DNA of 64,000 bases from Haloarculaceae archaeon H-GB1-1 (GCA_029688825.1 JARUKX010000005.1:62001-126000); one strand, 5' to 3'. Positions 45,133 through 55,376 are shown, counted from the stretch's first letter. Translations and numbers: made by a program. The notes: generated by a model not told the origin, from the letters alone.

Positions 45133-45558
45133 CTAGGGTGAGAGCTCCGTCACGCCGACCCACTCGACGTGCCGCTGGAGCCGCAGCAACGGCGTGACCA
45201 GAAGACCCCCGAGAGCGTTCGCGTAGGCGTCCTCGACGCTGAAGTACCGATAGGGAACCTGCGCCTGTGCGAACTCGACGCCGATACCGAACGCGACTGC
45301 GGTTCCGACGACGACCGCGGCGATCTGCCAGCGAGGGCGCTCCCAGTCGGTCGTGGCGTAGGCGAGCGTCCCCGCGAAGCCGGCGTACGCGAGGAAGTGT
45401 CGCCACTTGTCGAGCGGGACGAAGTCGGGTTTTCCGGGGACGACGGGCTCACTCGGCGGAACGACCACGACGGACGCGTAGAAGATGATGACGGCGACCG
45501 CGACGACGGCGAGCCAGCGTGCCCACGTCGGCAACAGCGGCAGTCGAATCTGCGCCAT
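45133..45558 (-). CDS. VanZ-family membrane protein
   Basis: A 141-residue protein with four membrane helices: ARWLAVVAVAVIIFYASVVV, then LDKWRHFLAYAGFAGTLAY, IAAVVVGTAVAFGIGVEFAQ and the last in NALGGLLVTPLL. The DKWRHF and EFAQ-to-DAYANALG blocks are VanZ hallmarks. VanZ homologues have no settled function in archaea. Divergent from the pantoate kinase gene. Confidence 0.85.
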   Translation of the reverse strand: MAQIRLPLLPTWARWLAVVAVAVIIFYASVVVVPPSEPVVPGKPDFVPLDKWRHFLAYAGFAGTLAYATTDWERPRWQIAAVVVGTAVAFGIGVEFAQAQVPYRYFSVEDAYANALGGLLVTPLLRLQRHVEWVGVTELSP

Positions 45559-45607
45559 ACAGGACCGCAGATGCGAGCGGCCAAAAGCCCACCTGTTCTC
45601 AACACCG

Positions 45608-45612
45608 TTTTA
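45608..45612 (+). promoter_or_regulatory. TATA box for pantoate kinase
   Basis: TTTTA 28 nt before ATG 45638, the leaderless spacing. Confidence 0.45.
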
Positions 45613-45637
45613 CACGGCGACGACGGAGCATCGAGCG

Positions 45638-46477
45638 ATGACCGACGACGCGACGCGGGCGTTCGTCCCCGGCCACGTGACGGGGTTTTTCTCCGTCGAG
45701 CGGGCCGACGATCCGACGAAGACCGGGTCACGTGGCGCGGGACTCGCGCTCTCCGACGGCGTGACGGTGGCGGTCGAGCCGACCACGGACGAGTCGACCA
45801 TCTGGCTCGACGGATCGACCATCGAGATGGACGCCGTCGAGACCGTGCTGGACGCCCTCGGCGTCCGGGCGACGGTCCGCGCCGAGACGGACCTGCCACT
45901 CGGGTCGGGGTTCGGCGTCTCCGGAGCGATGGCCCTGGGGACGGCGCTCGCCGCGAACGAGGCGTTCGGCCGCGCGCTCTCCGAGAACGAACTGGTGACG
46001 GTCGCTCACGGGGCCGAGGTGCAGGCCGGGAGCGGCCTCGGTGACGTCGTCGCACAATCCCGTGGCGGCGCGGCCATCCGCCTCGAACCCGGCGGCCCAC
46101 AGCACAACACCCTCGACGGAATTCCGGCGCGACGGCGCGTGGAGTACTGCACGTTCGGAGAGCTGGCGACGGCGGACGTCATCACGGGCGACACGGAGAC
46201 GCTCTCTGCGGCGGGCGAGCGGGCGTTGTCGTCGCTCGTCGGCGACCCAACCATGGAGACGTTCATGACCGCCTCGCGCCGATTCGCGCGGGAGGCGGGC
46301 ATCCTGACGCCCGGAATCCGTTCAGTCGTCGAGGACGTCGCGGACGCGGGGGGGACGGCCTCGATGGCGATGCTCGGCGAGACCGTCTTCGCGCTCGGGT
46401 CCGGCCTCTCCGACGCCGGCTACGACGCCGCTGTCTGTGAGATCGACCCCGCTGGCGCGCGCTTGCGTCCCGAGTGA
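45638..46477 (+). CDS. Pantoate kinase (archaeal CoA pathway)
   Basis: A 279-residue GHMP-family kinase phosphorylating pantoate to 4-phosphopantoate. The N-terminus (AFVPGHVTGFFSVER) and the ATP-binding motif LPLGSGFGVSGAMALGTAL fit archaeal PoK. The phosphopantothenate synthetase gene follows in 39 nt, the usual archaeal pairing replacing bacterial PanC-CoaA. Confidence 0.93.
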   Translation: MTDDATRAFVPGHVTGFFSVERADDPTKTGSRGAGLALSDGVTVAVEPTTDESTIWLDGSTIEMDAVETVLDALGVRATVRAETDLPLGSGFGVSGAMALGTALAANEAFGRALSENELVTVAHGAEVQAGSGLGDVVAQSRGGAAIRLEPGGPQHNTLDGIPARRRVEYCTFGELATADVITGDTETLSAAGERALSSLVGDPTMETFMTASRRFAREAGILTPGIRSVVEDVADAGGTASMAMLGETVFALGSGLSDAGYDAAVCEIDPAGARLRPE

Positions 46478-46515
46478 AGCGGCAGCTTTTCACGCCGGCG
46501 AGATGCAGGGAACGT

Positions 46516-47268
46516 ATGGGCGAGGAGTTCGACGTTCCGGAGAGTCACCCGCGCTATCAGTCGCTGCTGACCCGCCACCGCATCGAGGCAGGGGTCGAGA
46601 AGGGGATTACGAGCAAACAGGGCCTCATCGCCGAAGGGCGCGGCGAAGCGCTCGACTACCTGCTCGGCGAGACGACAATCCCCAGCGCCGACGCCGCCGA
46701 ACGCGCCGCCGCCGCGCACCTCCTCCTGGCGGACCACCCAGTTCTCTCCGTCAACGGCAACGTCGCCGCACTCGTCCCCGGCGAGATGGTCGAACTGGCC
46801 GCAGTGGTCGACGCGGCGCTGGAAGTGAACATCTTCCACCGGACAGAGGAACGGCTGAACGCCATCGTCGAGCATCTGCACGAACACGGCGCGACCGACG
46901 TGAAGGGCCAGACCGCGGACGCTCGGATCCCCGGCATCGACCACGAGCGCGCGACGGTCGACGCCGACGGCATCTACGAGGCCGACGTCGTCGTCGTGCC
47001 GCTGGAGGACGGCGATCGAGCCGCGGCGCTGGCCGAGATGGGCAAGACCGAGATCGTCGTCGACCTCAACCCCCTCTCCCGGTCGGCCCAGACCGCCGCG
47101 GTCCCCATCGTCGACAACATCATGCGCGCGATTCCGAACGTGACCGACCACGCTCGCGACCTGCAGGACGCGCCGGCGTCCGAGCTGCGAACGGTCGTCG
47201 ACGAGTTCGACGCCGACGACGCGCTCGCCGCCGCAGAAGACGCGATTCGGAGCGGGGACCTCGCGTAG
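46516..47268 (+). CDS. 4-phosphopantoate-beta-alanine ligase
   Basis: A 250-residue archaeal phosphopantothenate synthetase (PPS). It condenses phosphopantoate with beta-alanine using ATP. Signature blocks: HPRYQSLLTRHRIEAGVEKG, SVNGNVAALVPGE and NVFHR-type NIFHRTEERL, plus VDLNPLSRSAQTA. ATG 46516 is used; an upstream GTG at 46474 would add 14 atypical residues. The beta-alanine probably comes from MfnA (17370-18437). Confidence 0.93.
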   Translation: MGEEFDVPESHPRYQSLLTRHRIEAGVEKGITSKQGLIAEGRGEALDYLLGETTIPSADAAERAAAAHLLLADHPVLSVNGNVAALVPGEMVELAAVVDAALEVNIFHRTEERLNAIVEHLHEHGATDVKGQTADARIPGIDHERATVDADGIYEADVVVVPLEDGDRAAALAEMGKTEIVVDLNPLSRSAQTAAVPIVDNIMRAIPNVTDHARDLQDAPASELRTVVDEFDADDALAAAEDAIRSGDLA

Positions 47269-47269
47269 C

Positions 47270-48874
47270 TCACTCCAGGTCGACGACGCCCTCGACCCGC
47301 TCGGCCAGCAGTCCGGAGGCGACGAGCGTGCGCGCCCGGTCGACGTCGACGTGCGTCTCGCGGTCGGCGTCGAGTTTCGGGACGACCTCCCGGAGCGTCT
47401 CGTAGGCCACACCGGTCCCGACGCCGTGTTCGATGTCGGTGTCGTCGAGTTCGTCCGCGTCAGGGAGGAACTCGGCGGCCTGTGCGGCACACAGGAGTTC
47501 GATGCCCACGACGGTCTGGACGTTCTCCAGCACGCTGCGGAACGAGAGCGCCGACTGCGCGCTCATGCTGACGTGGTCTTCCTGATTGCCGCTGACCGGC
47601 GTCGTGTCGATGGATGGCCGCCCCGTCGAGCGACACTCGTTCAGGAGCGCCGCGGCGGAGTACTGCGCGATCATGTAGCCCGAGTGCAGCCCACTCCGTT
47701 CGGTCAGAAACGGCGGGAGGTGTGGTTCCTGCACGTTGGGGTTGACCATGCGGTCGACGCGGCGCTCGCTCATCGCGGCGAGTTCGGTCAGCGCGCTCTG
47801 GGCGTAGTCGAGCCGCAGCGCGAGCGGTTCGCCGTGGAAGTTGCCGCCGGAGAGGACGGCCGCCTCCGCGGTGCCGCTGGCGCGGTCGGGGGCGTCCTCG
47901 CGGGCGAACAGCAGCGGATTGTCCGTCGCGCTGTTGAGTTCGGTCTCGACGGCCTCCCGGAGGTGGGCCAGCGCGTCACGGACTGCGCCGTGGACCTGTG
48001 GGAGACACCGGAGCGAGTAGGCGTCCTGCACGCGGTCGCAGTTTCGGTGGGACTCGACGATTTCGGAGTCGGCGGTGAGTCGGCGGACGTTCCGCGCCGA
48101 GGCGGTCTGTCCAGCGTGCGGGCGGACCGCCTGGATTGCCTCGTGGCTGGGCACCGTCGAGCCCAGCGTGACCTCGGTCGTGAGCGCGCCGGTCACGTCC
48201 GCGCTCTTCCGCAGCGTCTCGGCGTCGTGCAGGGCGAGGGCGGCGATGGCGACGGTCAGCTGCGTGCCGTTGATGAGCGCCAGTCCTTCCTTCGCCTGCA
48301 ACGAGAGCGGGTCGAGACCGACCGTTTGGAGCGCCGTCTCGCCGTCCACGCGCTGTGGGTCGTCCTCGCCGGGACGGCGGCAGTCGGCTTCTCCCTCGCC
48401 GATGAGGACGAGCGACATGTGCGCCAGCGGCGCGAGGTCGCCGCTCGCACCGAGGCTCCCCTGTGCGGGAACGACCGGGTGCACGCCCTCGTTCAGCAGC
48501 CTCACGAGGTGGTCGACGACGCGCTCGCGGATGCCGGAGTAGCCCTTCACGAGCGTGTTGACGCGGGCGAGCATCATGCCGCGGACCTCCTCGCGTGTCA
48601 GTTCGCGTCCGACGCCGGCGGCGTGGCTGCGGACGAGGTTGACCTGGAGCGATTCGAGGTCTTCGGGCGGGATGCGCTCGTCGACGAGTTCGCCGAAACC
48701 GGTGTTGACGCCGTAGACCGCTTCTCCGCTCTCCAGCACGGCCTCGACGCGTTCGCGGGACTCGCGGACCGTCTCGCGAGCCTCGTCGGCGATCTCGACG
48801 GGAACGTTCTCCCGCGCGACGGCGACGACCTCCGCAGGCGTCAGCGACTCGCCGTCGAGGACGACCTCACTCAT
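47270..48874 (-). CDS. hutH: Histidine ammonia-lyase
   Basis: A 534-residue lyase removing ammonia from histidine to give urocanate. The self-forming MIO cofactor arises from Ala143-Ser144-Gly145 in GSLGASGDLAPLAHM. Other family blocks: YGVNTGFGEL and TDNPLLFARED. It is the last gene of the hut operon and overlaps hutI by 8 nt. Confidence 0.97.
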   Translation of the reverse strand: MSEVVLDGESLTPAEVVAVARENVPVEIADEARETVRESRERVEAVLESGEAVYGVNTGFGELVDERIPPEDLESLQVNLVRSHAAGVGRELTREEVRGMMLARVNTLVKGYSGIRERVVDHLVRLLNEGVHPVVPAQGSLGASGDLAPLAHMSLVLIGEGEADCRRPGEDDPQRVDGETALQTVGLDPLSLQAKEGLALINGTQLTVAIAALALHDAETLRKSADVTGALTTEVTLGSTVPSHEAIQAVRPHAGQTASARNVRRLTADSEIVESHRNCDRVQDAYSLRCLPQVHGAVRDALAHLREAVETELNSATDNPLLFAREDAPDRASGTAEAAVLSGGNFHGEPLALRLDYAQSALTELAAMSERRVDRMVNPNVQEPHLPPFLTERSGLHSGYMIAQYSAAALLNECRSTGRPSIDTTPVSGNQEDHVSMSAQSALSFRSVLENVQTVVGIELLCAAQAAEFLPDADELDDTDIEHGVGTGVAYETLREVVPKLDADRETHVDVDRARTLVASGLLAERVEGVVDLE

Positions 48875-50156
48875 GGTGCCCTCCGCGTTGCATGTCCGTT
48901 GATCGCGCGTCCGTCACGCATACGTTGGAGTCCCCTCCCTCGACAACGGTCTCGCCGGCCTTGCAGACGGTATCGACGACGTTCGTCCCGTACTGGTAGG
49001 GGACGTGGACGTGCGTCGGCGCGTCGAGGACGGCGAAGTCCGCCGGAGCGCCCGCAGAGAGCGTTCCGAGTCCAGCCGTGCGGTCGAGCGCGAGCGCGGC
49101 GTTGCGCGTCCCGGCGACCAGGGCGTCTGCGGGCGTCATCCCCATCTCGACGCAGGACAGCGACATCGCGAAGCCCATGCTGTGGGCGTGGCAGTTGGGG
49201 TTGAAGTCCGTCGCGACGGCCACCGGCGCGCCGGCGTCGAGGAACGCCTCCGCGTCGGCGTACTCAGCACCGAGACCGAACGCCGTCCCGGGAAGGAGGA
49301 CGGGCGTCACGCCCGCTTCGACGAGTGCGTCAATGTCGTCGTCGGTCGCGTAGAGGAGGTGGTCGGCGCTCGCCGCCTCCAGCTCGGCGGCGAGCTGGGT
49401 GCCGCCGACGTGGGCGAGTTCCTCCGCGTGGACCTTCGGCGTCATGCCGGCCTCCTCGCCGGCCCGGAGGACGCGGCGAGATTGCTCGACGGTGAAGACC
49501 CCTTCCTCGCAGAAGACGTCGCAGAACTCCGCGATGCCCTGCGATTCGACCGCGGGAATCTGCTCGGCGACGACCTCGTCCGTGTAGTCGTCGCCGTCGC
49601 GGCCCTGCGGGATGGCGTGTGCGCCCATGAACGTCGGCACGACGTCGACGGGGTGGCGGCGGTCGGCCTGCTCGATGACGTCGAGCATCCGGAGTTCCGT
49701 CTCGGTGTCCAGCCCGTACCCGGACTTCACCTCGACGGTGGTCGTCCCGTTGGCGAGCATCGTGTCGAGGTGGCCGAGTAGATTCGCGAGGAGCGTCTCG
49801 GCGTCGGCCTCCCGGACCGCGCGGACAGTTCGAAGGATGCCGCCGCCCTCCGCGAGGATGTCCTGATAGGACTTCCCGCGGAGCTTCGCGGCGAACTCGT
49901 CGGAGCGGTCGCCGGCGAACAGCGCGTGGGTGTGCGGGTCCACGAAGCCGGGGACGACCGCGCGGCCGCTGGCGTCGATGGCCTCGGCGGCGTTCTCCGC
50001 GGGGTACTCTCGGAGGACGTCCGCCGTGGGTCCGACGGCGGCAACCTCTCCATCGACCACCGCGAGCGCGCCGTCCCCGTACGTTTCGAGTGGGTCGTCA
50101 CCGGGGCCGACGACGAGTTCGTTCGCGCCGTGGACGACGGTCGTGAGGTCGCTCAT
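48867..50156 (-). CDS. hutI: Imidazolonepropionase
   Basis: A 429-residue amidohydrolase opening the imidazolone ring to formiminoglutamate. Metal-site histidines are in VDPHTHALFAGDR, with VKSGYGL and THMGAH-type FMGAHAIP downstream and FNPNCH near the end. ATG 50156 starts [11 protein letters not shown]; the longer frame upstream overlaps hutG and is rejected. Overlaps hutG by 4 nt. Confidence 0.96.
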   Translation of the reverse strand: MSDLTTVVHGANELVVGPGDDPLETYGDGALAVVDGEVAAVGPTADVLREYPAENAAEAIDASGRAVVPGFVDPHTHALFAGDRSDEFAAKLRGKSYQDILAEGGGILRTVRAVREADAETLLANLLGHLDTMLANGTTTVEVKSGYGLDTETELRMLDVIEQADRRHPVDVVPTFMGAHAIPQGRDGDDYTDEVVAEQIPAVESQGIAEFCDVFCEEGVFTVEQSRRVLRAGEEAGMTPKVHAEELAHVGGTQLAAELEAASADHLLYATDDDIDALVEAGVTPVLLPGTAFGLGAEYADAEAFLDAGAPVAVATDFNPNCHAHSMGFAMSLSCVEMGMTPADALVAGTRNAALALDRTAGLGTLSAGAPADFAVLDAPTHVHVPYQYGTNVVDTVCKAGETVVEGGDSNVCVTDARSTDMQRGGHHE

Positions 50157-51097
50157 CGACCCACCCCCGCGTCGGTTCCGGCGTCGGAGATGCTGCTGAG
50201 GAAGTGCGCCACCGACCGCGCGCCGACGCGTGCGGTCCGGTCGTCCGTGCCCAGCGGCGGCGCGCACTCGACGACCTCGAAGCCGGCGACGCGACCGTGC
50301 GTGCCGACGTGGTCGAGCATGGCGAACAGTTCCCGCGTCGTGATGCCGCCCGGCGTGGGGGCGCTGACCCCCGGTGCCGCGGCGGCGTCGAGCACGTCGA
50401 GGTCGAGGCTGACGTAGATGGCGTCCACGTCGCCCAGCGAGGCGATGGCGTCGTCGACCGCGTCGATGGGGGCGGCGGCGACCTCGTCAGGCGTGACGAC
50501 GTGTCCACCCTGCTCGTGGACGTAGTCGTGATACACCGTCGAGGTCTCGAAGTGCCGCGCGCCCACGACGGAGAAGCCGTCCAGACCCGCTTCGAGCAGT
50601 TGGCGGTAGGGCGTCCCGCTCGTCGGACCATCTCGGACCTCCCGAGAGTCGAGGTGCGCGTCGAAGCTGAGCGCGCCGACGGACCCAGATTCGAGCAGCG
50701 GCGCGGCGTTGGGGACGGTGAGAGAGTTGTCGCCGCCGAGGAACACCGGAACGGCGTCCGTGTCGTGGACCTTCGCGGTGACCTCCCGAACGGCCTCCTG
50801 TACGGTCGCGACGGTCCCTTCAGGAATCTCGACGTCCCCGAGGTCCGCGAGCGAGGCGACGGGTCCCGTCTGGAGATGGTGGGTCTTCGTGGCCGCGAGT
50901 TCGCGCCGGAGTGCGATGGGGCCCTCGCTCGCCCCCTTGCGACCGATGACGGCCCCGTCGTAGGGTTCGCCGACGAGGACCGCCCGGTGGGCGTCCGCTT
51001 CGTCGAGGTCGATGGCGTCTACGACGTCCCCGAACTGCTCGTCGTTGGGGTCGCCGGAGGGACCCTCCCACTCCACAGGAGAAGTGAGTCCGGTCAT
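50153..51097 (-). CDS. hutG: Formimidoylglutamase (arginase fold)
   Basis: A 314-residue ureohydrolase that releases formamide from formiminoglutamate, yielding glutamate. Mn ligands are visible: [16 protein letters not shown], and SLDLDVLD. In the His-to-Asn position GGDN replaces the GGDH of arginase, a variation to note. The hut context makes formimidoylglutamase much more likely than agmatinase. ATGA overlaps on both sides. Confidence 0.93.
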   Translation of the reverse strand: MTGLTSPVEWEGPSGDPNDEQFGDVVDAIDLDEADAHRAVLVGEPYDGAVIGRKGASEGPIALRRELAATKTHHLQTGPVASLADLGDVEIPEGTVATVQEAVREVTAKVHDTDAVPVFLGGDNSLTVPNAAPLLESGSVGALSFDAHLDSREVRDGPTSGTPYRQLLEAGLDGFSVVGARHFETSTVYHDYVHEQGGHVVTPDEVAAAPIDAVDDAIASLGDVDAIYVSLDLDVLDAAAAPGVSAPTPGGITTRELFAMLDHVGTHGRVAGFEVVECAPPLGTDDRTARVGARSVAHFLSSISDAGTDAGVGR

Positions 51098-52839
51098 CGC
51101 TCTCGGTCCCGCATGGGTATCGCCACGTCGTCCTTCTCGGCCTGTTCGAGCGCCACCTCGTAGCCCGCGTCGGCGTGGCGAATCACGCCCATGCCGGGAT
51201 CGGTCGTGAACACCCGCCGGGCCTTCTCGGCGGCGAGGTCGGTGCCGTCGAGGACGACGTGGTTGTTCGTGTGCAGCGCGTTGCCGATGCCGACGCCGCC
51301 CCCGTCGTGGACGCTGACGATGTCCGCGCCGGCCGCGCAGTTGAGGAGGGCGTTCAGGATTGGCCAGTCGGCGACGGCGTCCGAACCGTCCTTCATGGCC
51401 TCCGTCTCGCGGTTCGGCGACGCGACGCTTCCGGCGTCGAGGTGGTCCCGAGTCACGACGACCGGGGCGCGAATCTCGCCCTCCGCGACGAGGTCGTTGA
51501 TGCGGAGCGCGAATCGGGCGCGCTCGGTGAGCCCGTCGTCATCCCCTTCGTACCCCAGCCAGCAGACCCGTGAGGGAAGCCCCTGGAAGGAGACCTGTTC
51601 CTGCGCGAGGTCGATCCAGCGATGCAGCGCGTCCTTCTCCGGGAACAGTTCCGTGACGGCCTCGTCGGTGCGGTGGATGTCTGCGGGGTCGCCCGAGAGC
51701 GCGGCCCAGCGAAACGGCCCCTTGCCCTGGCAGAACAGCGGCCGAATGTAGGCCGGGACGAAGCCGGGGAAGTCGAACGCGTCCGCCATCTCCCGGTGGT
51801 CCTGCACCTGCCCGCGGATGTTGTTGCCGTACTCGAAGGCGATGGCACCCTCGTCCTGCATGTCGAGGATGCCCTGCACGTGGCGCTCCATGGTGTCCAG
51901 GCTCTCGGCGACGTATCGCTCTGGGTCGTTCGCGCGGAGTTCGTCGGCCTCCGCGACGGTGTAGCCGGACGGATAGTAGCCTTCGAGTTCGTCGTGAGCA
52001 CTCGTCTGGTCGGTGACCACGTCCGGGACGAACCCGCGTTCGAGCATGCCCTCCAGCATGTCGGCGGCGTTCATGTGGACGCCAACGCTGTACGGCTCGC
52101 CGTTCGCGGCGGCCTCCTGTGCGCGCTCGATGGCCGTATCGAGGTCGTCGGTCTTGTCCTGGCAGTAGTCGGTCTCGATGCGGCGGTCGATGCGGTCCTC
52201 GTCGACCTCCGCGGCGATGCAGACGCCGTGGTTCATCGTGACCGCGAGCGGCTGTGCGCCGCCCATGCCGCCGAGACCGCCAGTGATGACGATTTTACCC
52301 CGCAGACCGTCTGTCTCGGGATAGTGCTGCTCGGAGAGTTCGGCCAGCGTCTCGTAGGTGCCCTGGATGATGCCCTGCGTGCCGATGTAGGCCCACGAGC
52401 CGGCGGTCATCTGCCCGTACATGATGAGTCCCTTCGCTTCGAGTTCGTGGAAGTGCTCCCAGTCGTCCCACTTCCCGACGAGGTTCGAGTTCGCGATGAG
52501 CACTCGTGGGGCCATCTCGTGGGTCTCGAAGCGACCCACGGGCTTGCCGCTCTGGACGAGCAGCGTCTCGGTGTCGTCGAGGTCGCGGAGTTCGGCCATG
52601 ATTGCGTCGTATGCGTCCCACGAGCGGGCGGCGCGGCCGGTCCCGCCGTAGACGACCAGTTCCTCGGGCTTCTCGCCCACCTCCGGGTCGAGGTTGTTGT
52701 TCAGCATCCGCAGGGCGGCTTCCTGTCGCCACCCCTCGCATTCGATGTCGGTGCCCGTCGGCGCGCCCTGGTACTCGCGCCACTGTTCGGACGGCTCGCC
52801 GACGTCGTGTTGCTCGTCGGACGAAGACTGCTGTGCCAT
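51094..52839 (-). CDS. hutU: Urocanate hydratase
   Basis: A 581-residue NAD-dependent urocanase, first gene of the operon. It converts urocanate to imidazolonepropionate. Typical blocks: [41 protein letters not shown] and the catalytic-region [12 protein letters not shown] 52839 begins the family region; the longer frame upstream runs into the divergent regulator. Its stop overlaps hutG by 4 nt. Confidence 0.97.
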   Translation of the reverse strand: MAQQSSSDEQHDVGEPSEQWREYQGAPTGTDIECEGWRQEAALRMLNNNLDPEVGEKPEELVVYGGTGRAARSWDAYDAIMAELRDLDDTETLLVQSGKPVGRFETHEMAPRVLIANSNLVGKWDDWEHFHELEAKGLIMYGQMTAGSWAYIGTQGIIQGTYETLAELSEQHYPETDGLRGKIVITGGLGGMGGAQPLAVTMNHGVCIAAEVDEDRIDRRIETDYCQDKTDDLDTAIERAQEAAANGEPYSVGVHMNAADMLEGMLERGFVPDVVTDQTSAHDELEGYYPSGYTVAEADELRANDPERYVAESLDTMERHVQGILDMQDEGAIAFEYGNNIRGQVQDHREMADAFDFPGFVPAYIRPLFCQGKGPFRWAALSGDPADIHRTDEAVTELFPEKDALHRWIDLAQEQVSFQGLPSRVCWLGYEGDDDGLTERARFALRINDLVAEGEIRAPVVVTRDHLDAGSVASPNRETEAMKDGSDAVADWPILNALLNCAAGADIVSVHDGGGVGIGNALHTNNHVVLDGTDLAAEKARRVFTTDPGMGVIRHADAGYEVALEQAEKDDVAIPMRDRER

Positions 52840-52891
52840 GCCTCGAACAACGGTCGCCAGTCGGATAGAACACCCTCTCCGTACGGCTATG

Positions 52892-52902
52892 CTTTTATAT
52901 AT
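52892..52902 (+). promoter_or_regulatory. TATA box in the hut/regulator divergent region
   Basis: CTTTTATATAT, 27 nt before ATG 52922. Its complement is also TATA-like, 50 nt before hutU, so the 82-bp gap may serve both directions. Confidence 0.55.
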
Positions 52903-52921
52903 GTCGTGCGATTCGGTATCT

Positions 52922-53566
52922 ATGTACGAGGCCCTTCTTCGCGTCGCCGGTGGCGGGGCGTACGAGCGCGCGACCGACGGGACCGACACCACCATCGAAC
53001 TGTGGTGCAACGACCACTGCGACCTGCTGCACGTCAGCGGCGACGGCGGTGATCGCGTGCGCGAGGAGGTGGAGCGGACGGTCGGCGTCAGCGAGCGCAT
53101 GACCCAGGGCGACGAGCAGGTGCTCGTCACGGCCGAGTGCCTGACCGCACGGATGGAGAACAACGTCGAGGGCTACCTCGCTGCCCACGGCTGTCTGCTC
53201 GTCCCGCCGCTGAAGTACGTCGACGGCGCGAAACTGGTTCGCGCGCTCGCGCTCGACGCCGACGCGCTCTCGGCGGTGTACCGCGACCTCACAGCAGAGT
53301 TCTCGGTGACGGTGGAAGCGAAACGCGAGATTCGATCCGTGACGCCCGACGCCCCGCTGCTCACCGTCGACGCGCTCCTGCCGGACCTCTCGGCCCGCCA
53401 GCGAGAGGTGTTCGTCACCGCGTACGAGCGCGGCTACTACGAACTCCCGCGGGAGACGACGACGGCAGCGATCGCGGACGCGGTCGGCGTGGAGCGTCGA
53501 ACCGCCGAGGACCACCTGCGTCGGGCCGAGAAGAAACTCGCCGACTCGCTCGTCGAATATCTGTAG
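52922..53566 (+). CDS. Bat-type HTH regulator, probable hut regulator
   Basis: A 214-residue regulator. The N-terminal strand-rich domain ([29 protein letters not shown]) is followed by a C-terminal HTH10 domain: [20 protein letters not shown], then [24 protein letters not shown]. Divergent from hutU with an 82-nt gap, so it probably controls the hut operon. It ends 10 nt before the convergent ABC permease. Confidence 0.87.
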   Translation: MYEALLRVAGGGAYERATDGTDTTIELWCNDHCDLLHVSGDGGDRVREEVERTVGVSERMTQGDEQVLVTAECLTARMENNVEGYLAAHGCLLVPPLKYVDGAKLVRALALDADALSAVYRDLTAEFSVTVEAKREIRSVTPDAPLLTVDALLPDLSARQREVFVTAYERGYYELPRETTTAAIADAVGVERRTAEDHLRRAEKKLADSLVEYL

Positions 53567-53576
53567 TGGGTCGACC

Positions 53577-54425
53577 TCAAAGTCGTTCCAGCGTCGACTC
53601 CTCGCGCGGGTCGAGCGCGTCGCGCGCGGCGTCGCCGAGCAGATTGAAGCCGAGGACGACCAGGACGATGGCGACGCCGGGGACGTTCACGAGCCACCAG
53701 GCCTGCCGAAGATAGTTGCGGCCGGAGGCGAGCATCGTCCCCCACTCCGGCGTGGGTGGTTGGGCACCGAGGCCCAGGAACGACAGCCCCGCCGTCGCGA
53801 GGATGACGCCACCGACGTCTAGCGTCGCGAGCACGACGACCGACCCCATGACGTTCGGCAGGACGTGCCTGCGGGCGATCCCGAACGGAGACAGACCGGC
53901 GAGCCGCGCGGCCGAGACGAACCCGCGCTCTTTGACCGCGAGGACGTTCCCCCGGACGAGCCGCGCGTACGACGACCAGCCCACGACAGCGAGCGCGAGG
54001 GTGACGTTCAGGAGGCTCGGACCGAGGACGCCAGCGACGATGAGCGCCAGCACGATGCCGGGGAACGCCAGCACGACGTCCACGAACCGCATCAGGGCCT
54101 CGTCCACCCACCCGCCCGCGTAGCCAGCGACGAGGCCGACTAGCGTGCCGAGCAGGACCCGGACCGTAGTGACGAGGACGGCGACGCCGAGCGAGATGCG
54201 CGCGCCAGCGAGGAGCCTCGCGAGTACGTCACGGCCGAGTTCGTCGGTCCCGAGCGGATGGGCGGCCGAGGGAGGTTGCAGGCGCTCCGTGAGGTGCTGT
54301 TCTGTCGGGTCCGGTGGATAGACTGCGGGACCGAGGAGCGCCGCCAGGACCAGCGCGACGACGAGGACGCCGCCCACCGCTCCGAGGCGGTTGTCCGCGA
54401 TGACTCGCCGCCACCGGCTACTCAC
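53577..54425 (-). CDS. ABC transporter permease, DppC/OppC type
   Basis: A 282-residue permease with about six helices. The N-terminal OppC region (WRRVIADNRLGAVGGVLVVALVLAALLGP) and the coupling block GYAGGWVDEALMRFVDVVLAFPGIVLALIVAG are present. It would form the pore with the DppB-type protein. Starts 4 nt inside the upstream permease. Last gene of the unit. Confidence 0.93.
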   Translation of the reverse strand: MSSRWRRVIADNRLGAVGGVLVVALVLAALLGPAVYPPDPTEQHLTERLQPPSAAHPLGTDELGRDVLARLLAGARISLGVAVLVTTVRVLLGTLVGLVAGYAGGWVDEALMRFVDVVLAFPGIVLALIVAGVLGPSLLNVTLALAVVGWSSYARLVRGNVLAVKERGFVSAARLAGLSPFGIARRHVLPNVMGSVVVLATLDVGGVILATAGLSFLGLGAQPPTPEWGTMLASGRNYLRQAWWLVNVPGVAIVLVVLGFNLLGDAARDALDPREESTLERL

Positions 54426-55372
54426 GGCCGCTCCCTCCCGAGGTCGATGCGCGGGTCCAGATAGCGATACGCCACGTCGACGAGGAGATTCGAGGCGACG
54501 AATACGACGCCGACGACCAGTGTGACCCCCTGAACGACCGGGTAGTCACGGGCGAACACGGCGTCGACGAGCAGCGTCCCCAGACCCGGGCGGTGAAAGA
54601 CAGCCTCGACGATGACCGCACCGTTGAGAACGTAGCTGAACTGCAAGCCGACGATGGTCACCACCGGGATGAGCGCGTTCCGCAGCGCGTGTTTGTACAC
54701 GACGATGCGTTCGCGGAGCCCCTTCGAACGGGCAGTGCGGACGTACTCGGCGTCGAGGACGTCCAGCATCGACGAGCGCACGAGCCGCGTGATGACGGCC
54801 GCCATCCCCGACCCGAGCGTGAACGCGGGGAGGACCAGATACTCGAGTCCCCCAGCACCGGCGACCGGAAACATGCCGAGCTGGAGTGAGAAGACGATGA
54901 TGAGCAGATACCCCAGCCAGAAGTTCGGCATCGAGACGCCGACGAGCGCGCCAATTCGCGACCCGTAATCGGTGAGTCCGCCGGGGTTCGCGGCGCTCAT
55001 CACGCCCGCCGGCAGCGAGATGGCGAGCGCGACGACGAGCGACGCGGCCGCGAGCGCTATCGTGTTGGGCAATCGGGACCAGAGGAGGGCCGAAACGGGT
55101 CGTCCCGAGTAGTACGAGGTTCCCAGGTCGCCGCGGACCACGTCGCCCATCCAGTCGGCGTACTGGACGACGAACGGGTCGTCGAAGCCGTGCTGCTGGC
55201 GGAACTCCTCGACGGCCGCTTCGGAAGGCGTGTCACCGCCCATCCGCTGAGAGAGGATGGTCTCGGCCGGGTCGCCCGGCGTGAGGAACACCATCCCGTA
55301 GGTCGCGACCGAGACGCCGAGCAGAACGATCAGCGCGGTCGCCACCCGTCGCAGCACGAAGTGACACGACAT
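54422..55372 (-). CDS. ABC transporter permease, DppB/OppB type
   Basis: A 316-residue permease. The N-terminus (FVLRRVATALIVLLGVSVATYGMVFLTPGDPA) and the inner loop (YVRTARSKGLRERIVVYKHALRNALIPVVT) are typical DppB signatures; the latter is the EAA loop that contacts the ATPase. Four nucleotides separate it from the binding-protein gene. No ATPase gene lies on either side. Confidence 0.94.
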   Translation of the reverse strand: MSCHFVLRRVATALIVLLGVSVATYGMVFLTPGDPAETILSQRMGGDTPSEAAVEEFRQQHGFDDPFVVQYADWMGDVVRGDLGTSYYSGRPVSALLWSRLPNTIALAAASLVVALAISLPAGVMSAANPGGLTDYGSRIGALVGVSMPNFWLGYLLIIVFSLQLGMFPVAGAGGLEYLVLPAFTLGSGMAAVITRLVRSSMLDVLDAEYVRTARSKGLRERIVVYKHALRNALIPVVTIVGLQFSYVLNGAVIVEAVFHRPGLGTLLVDAVFARDYPVVQGVTLVVGVVFVASNLLVDVAYRYLDPRIDLGRERP

Positions 55373-55376
55373 CGAA

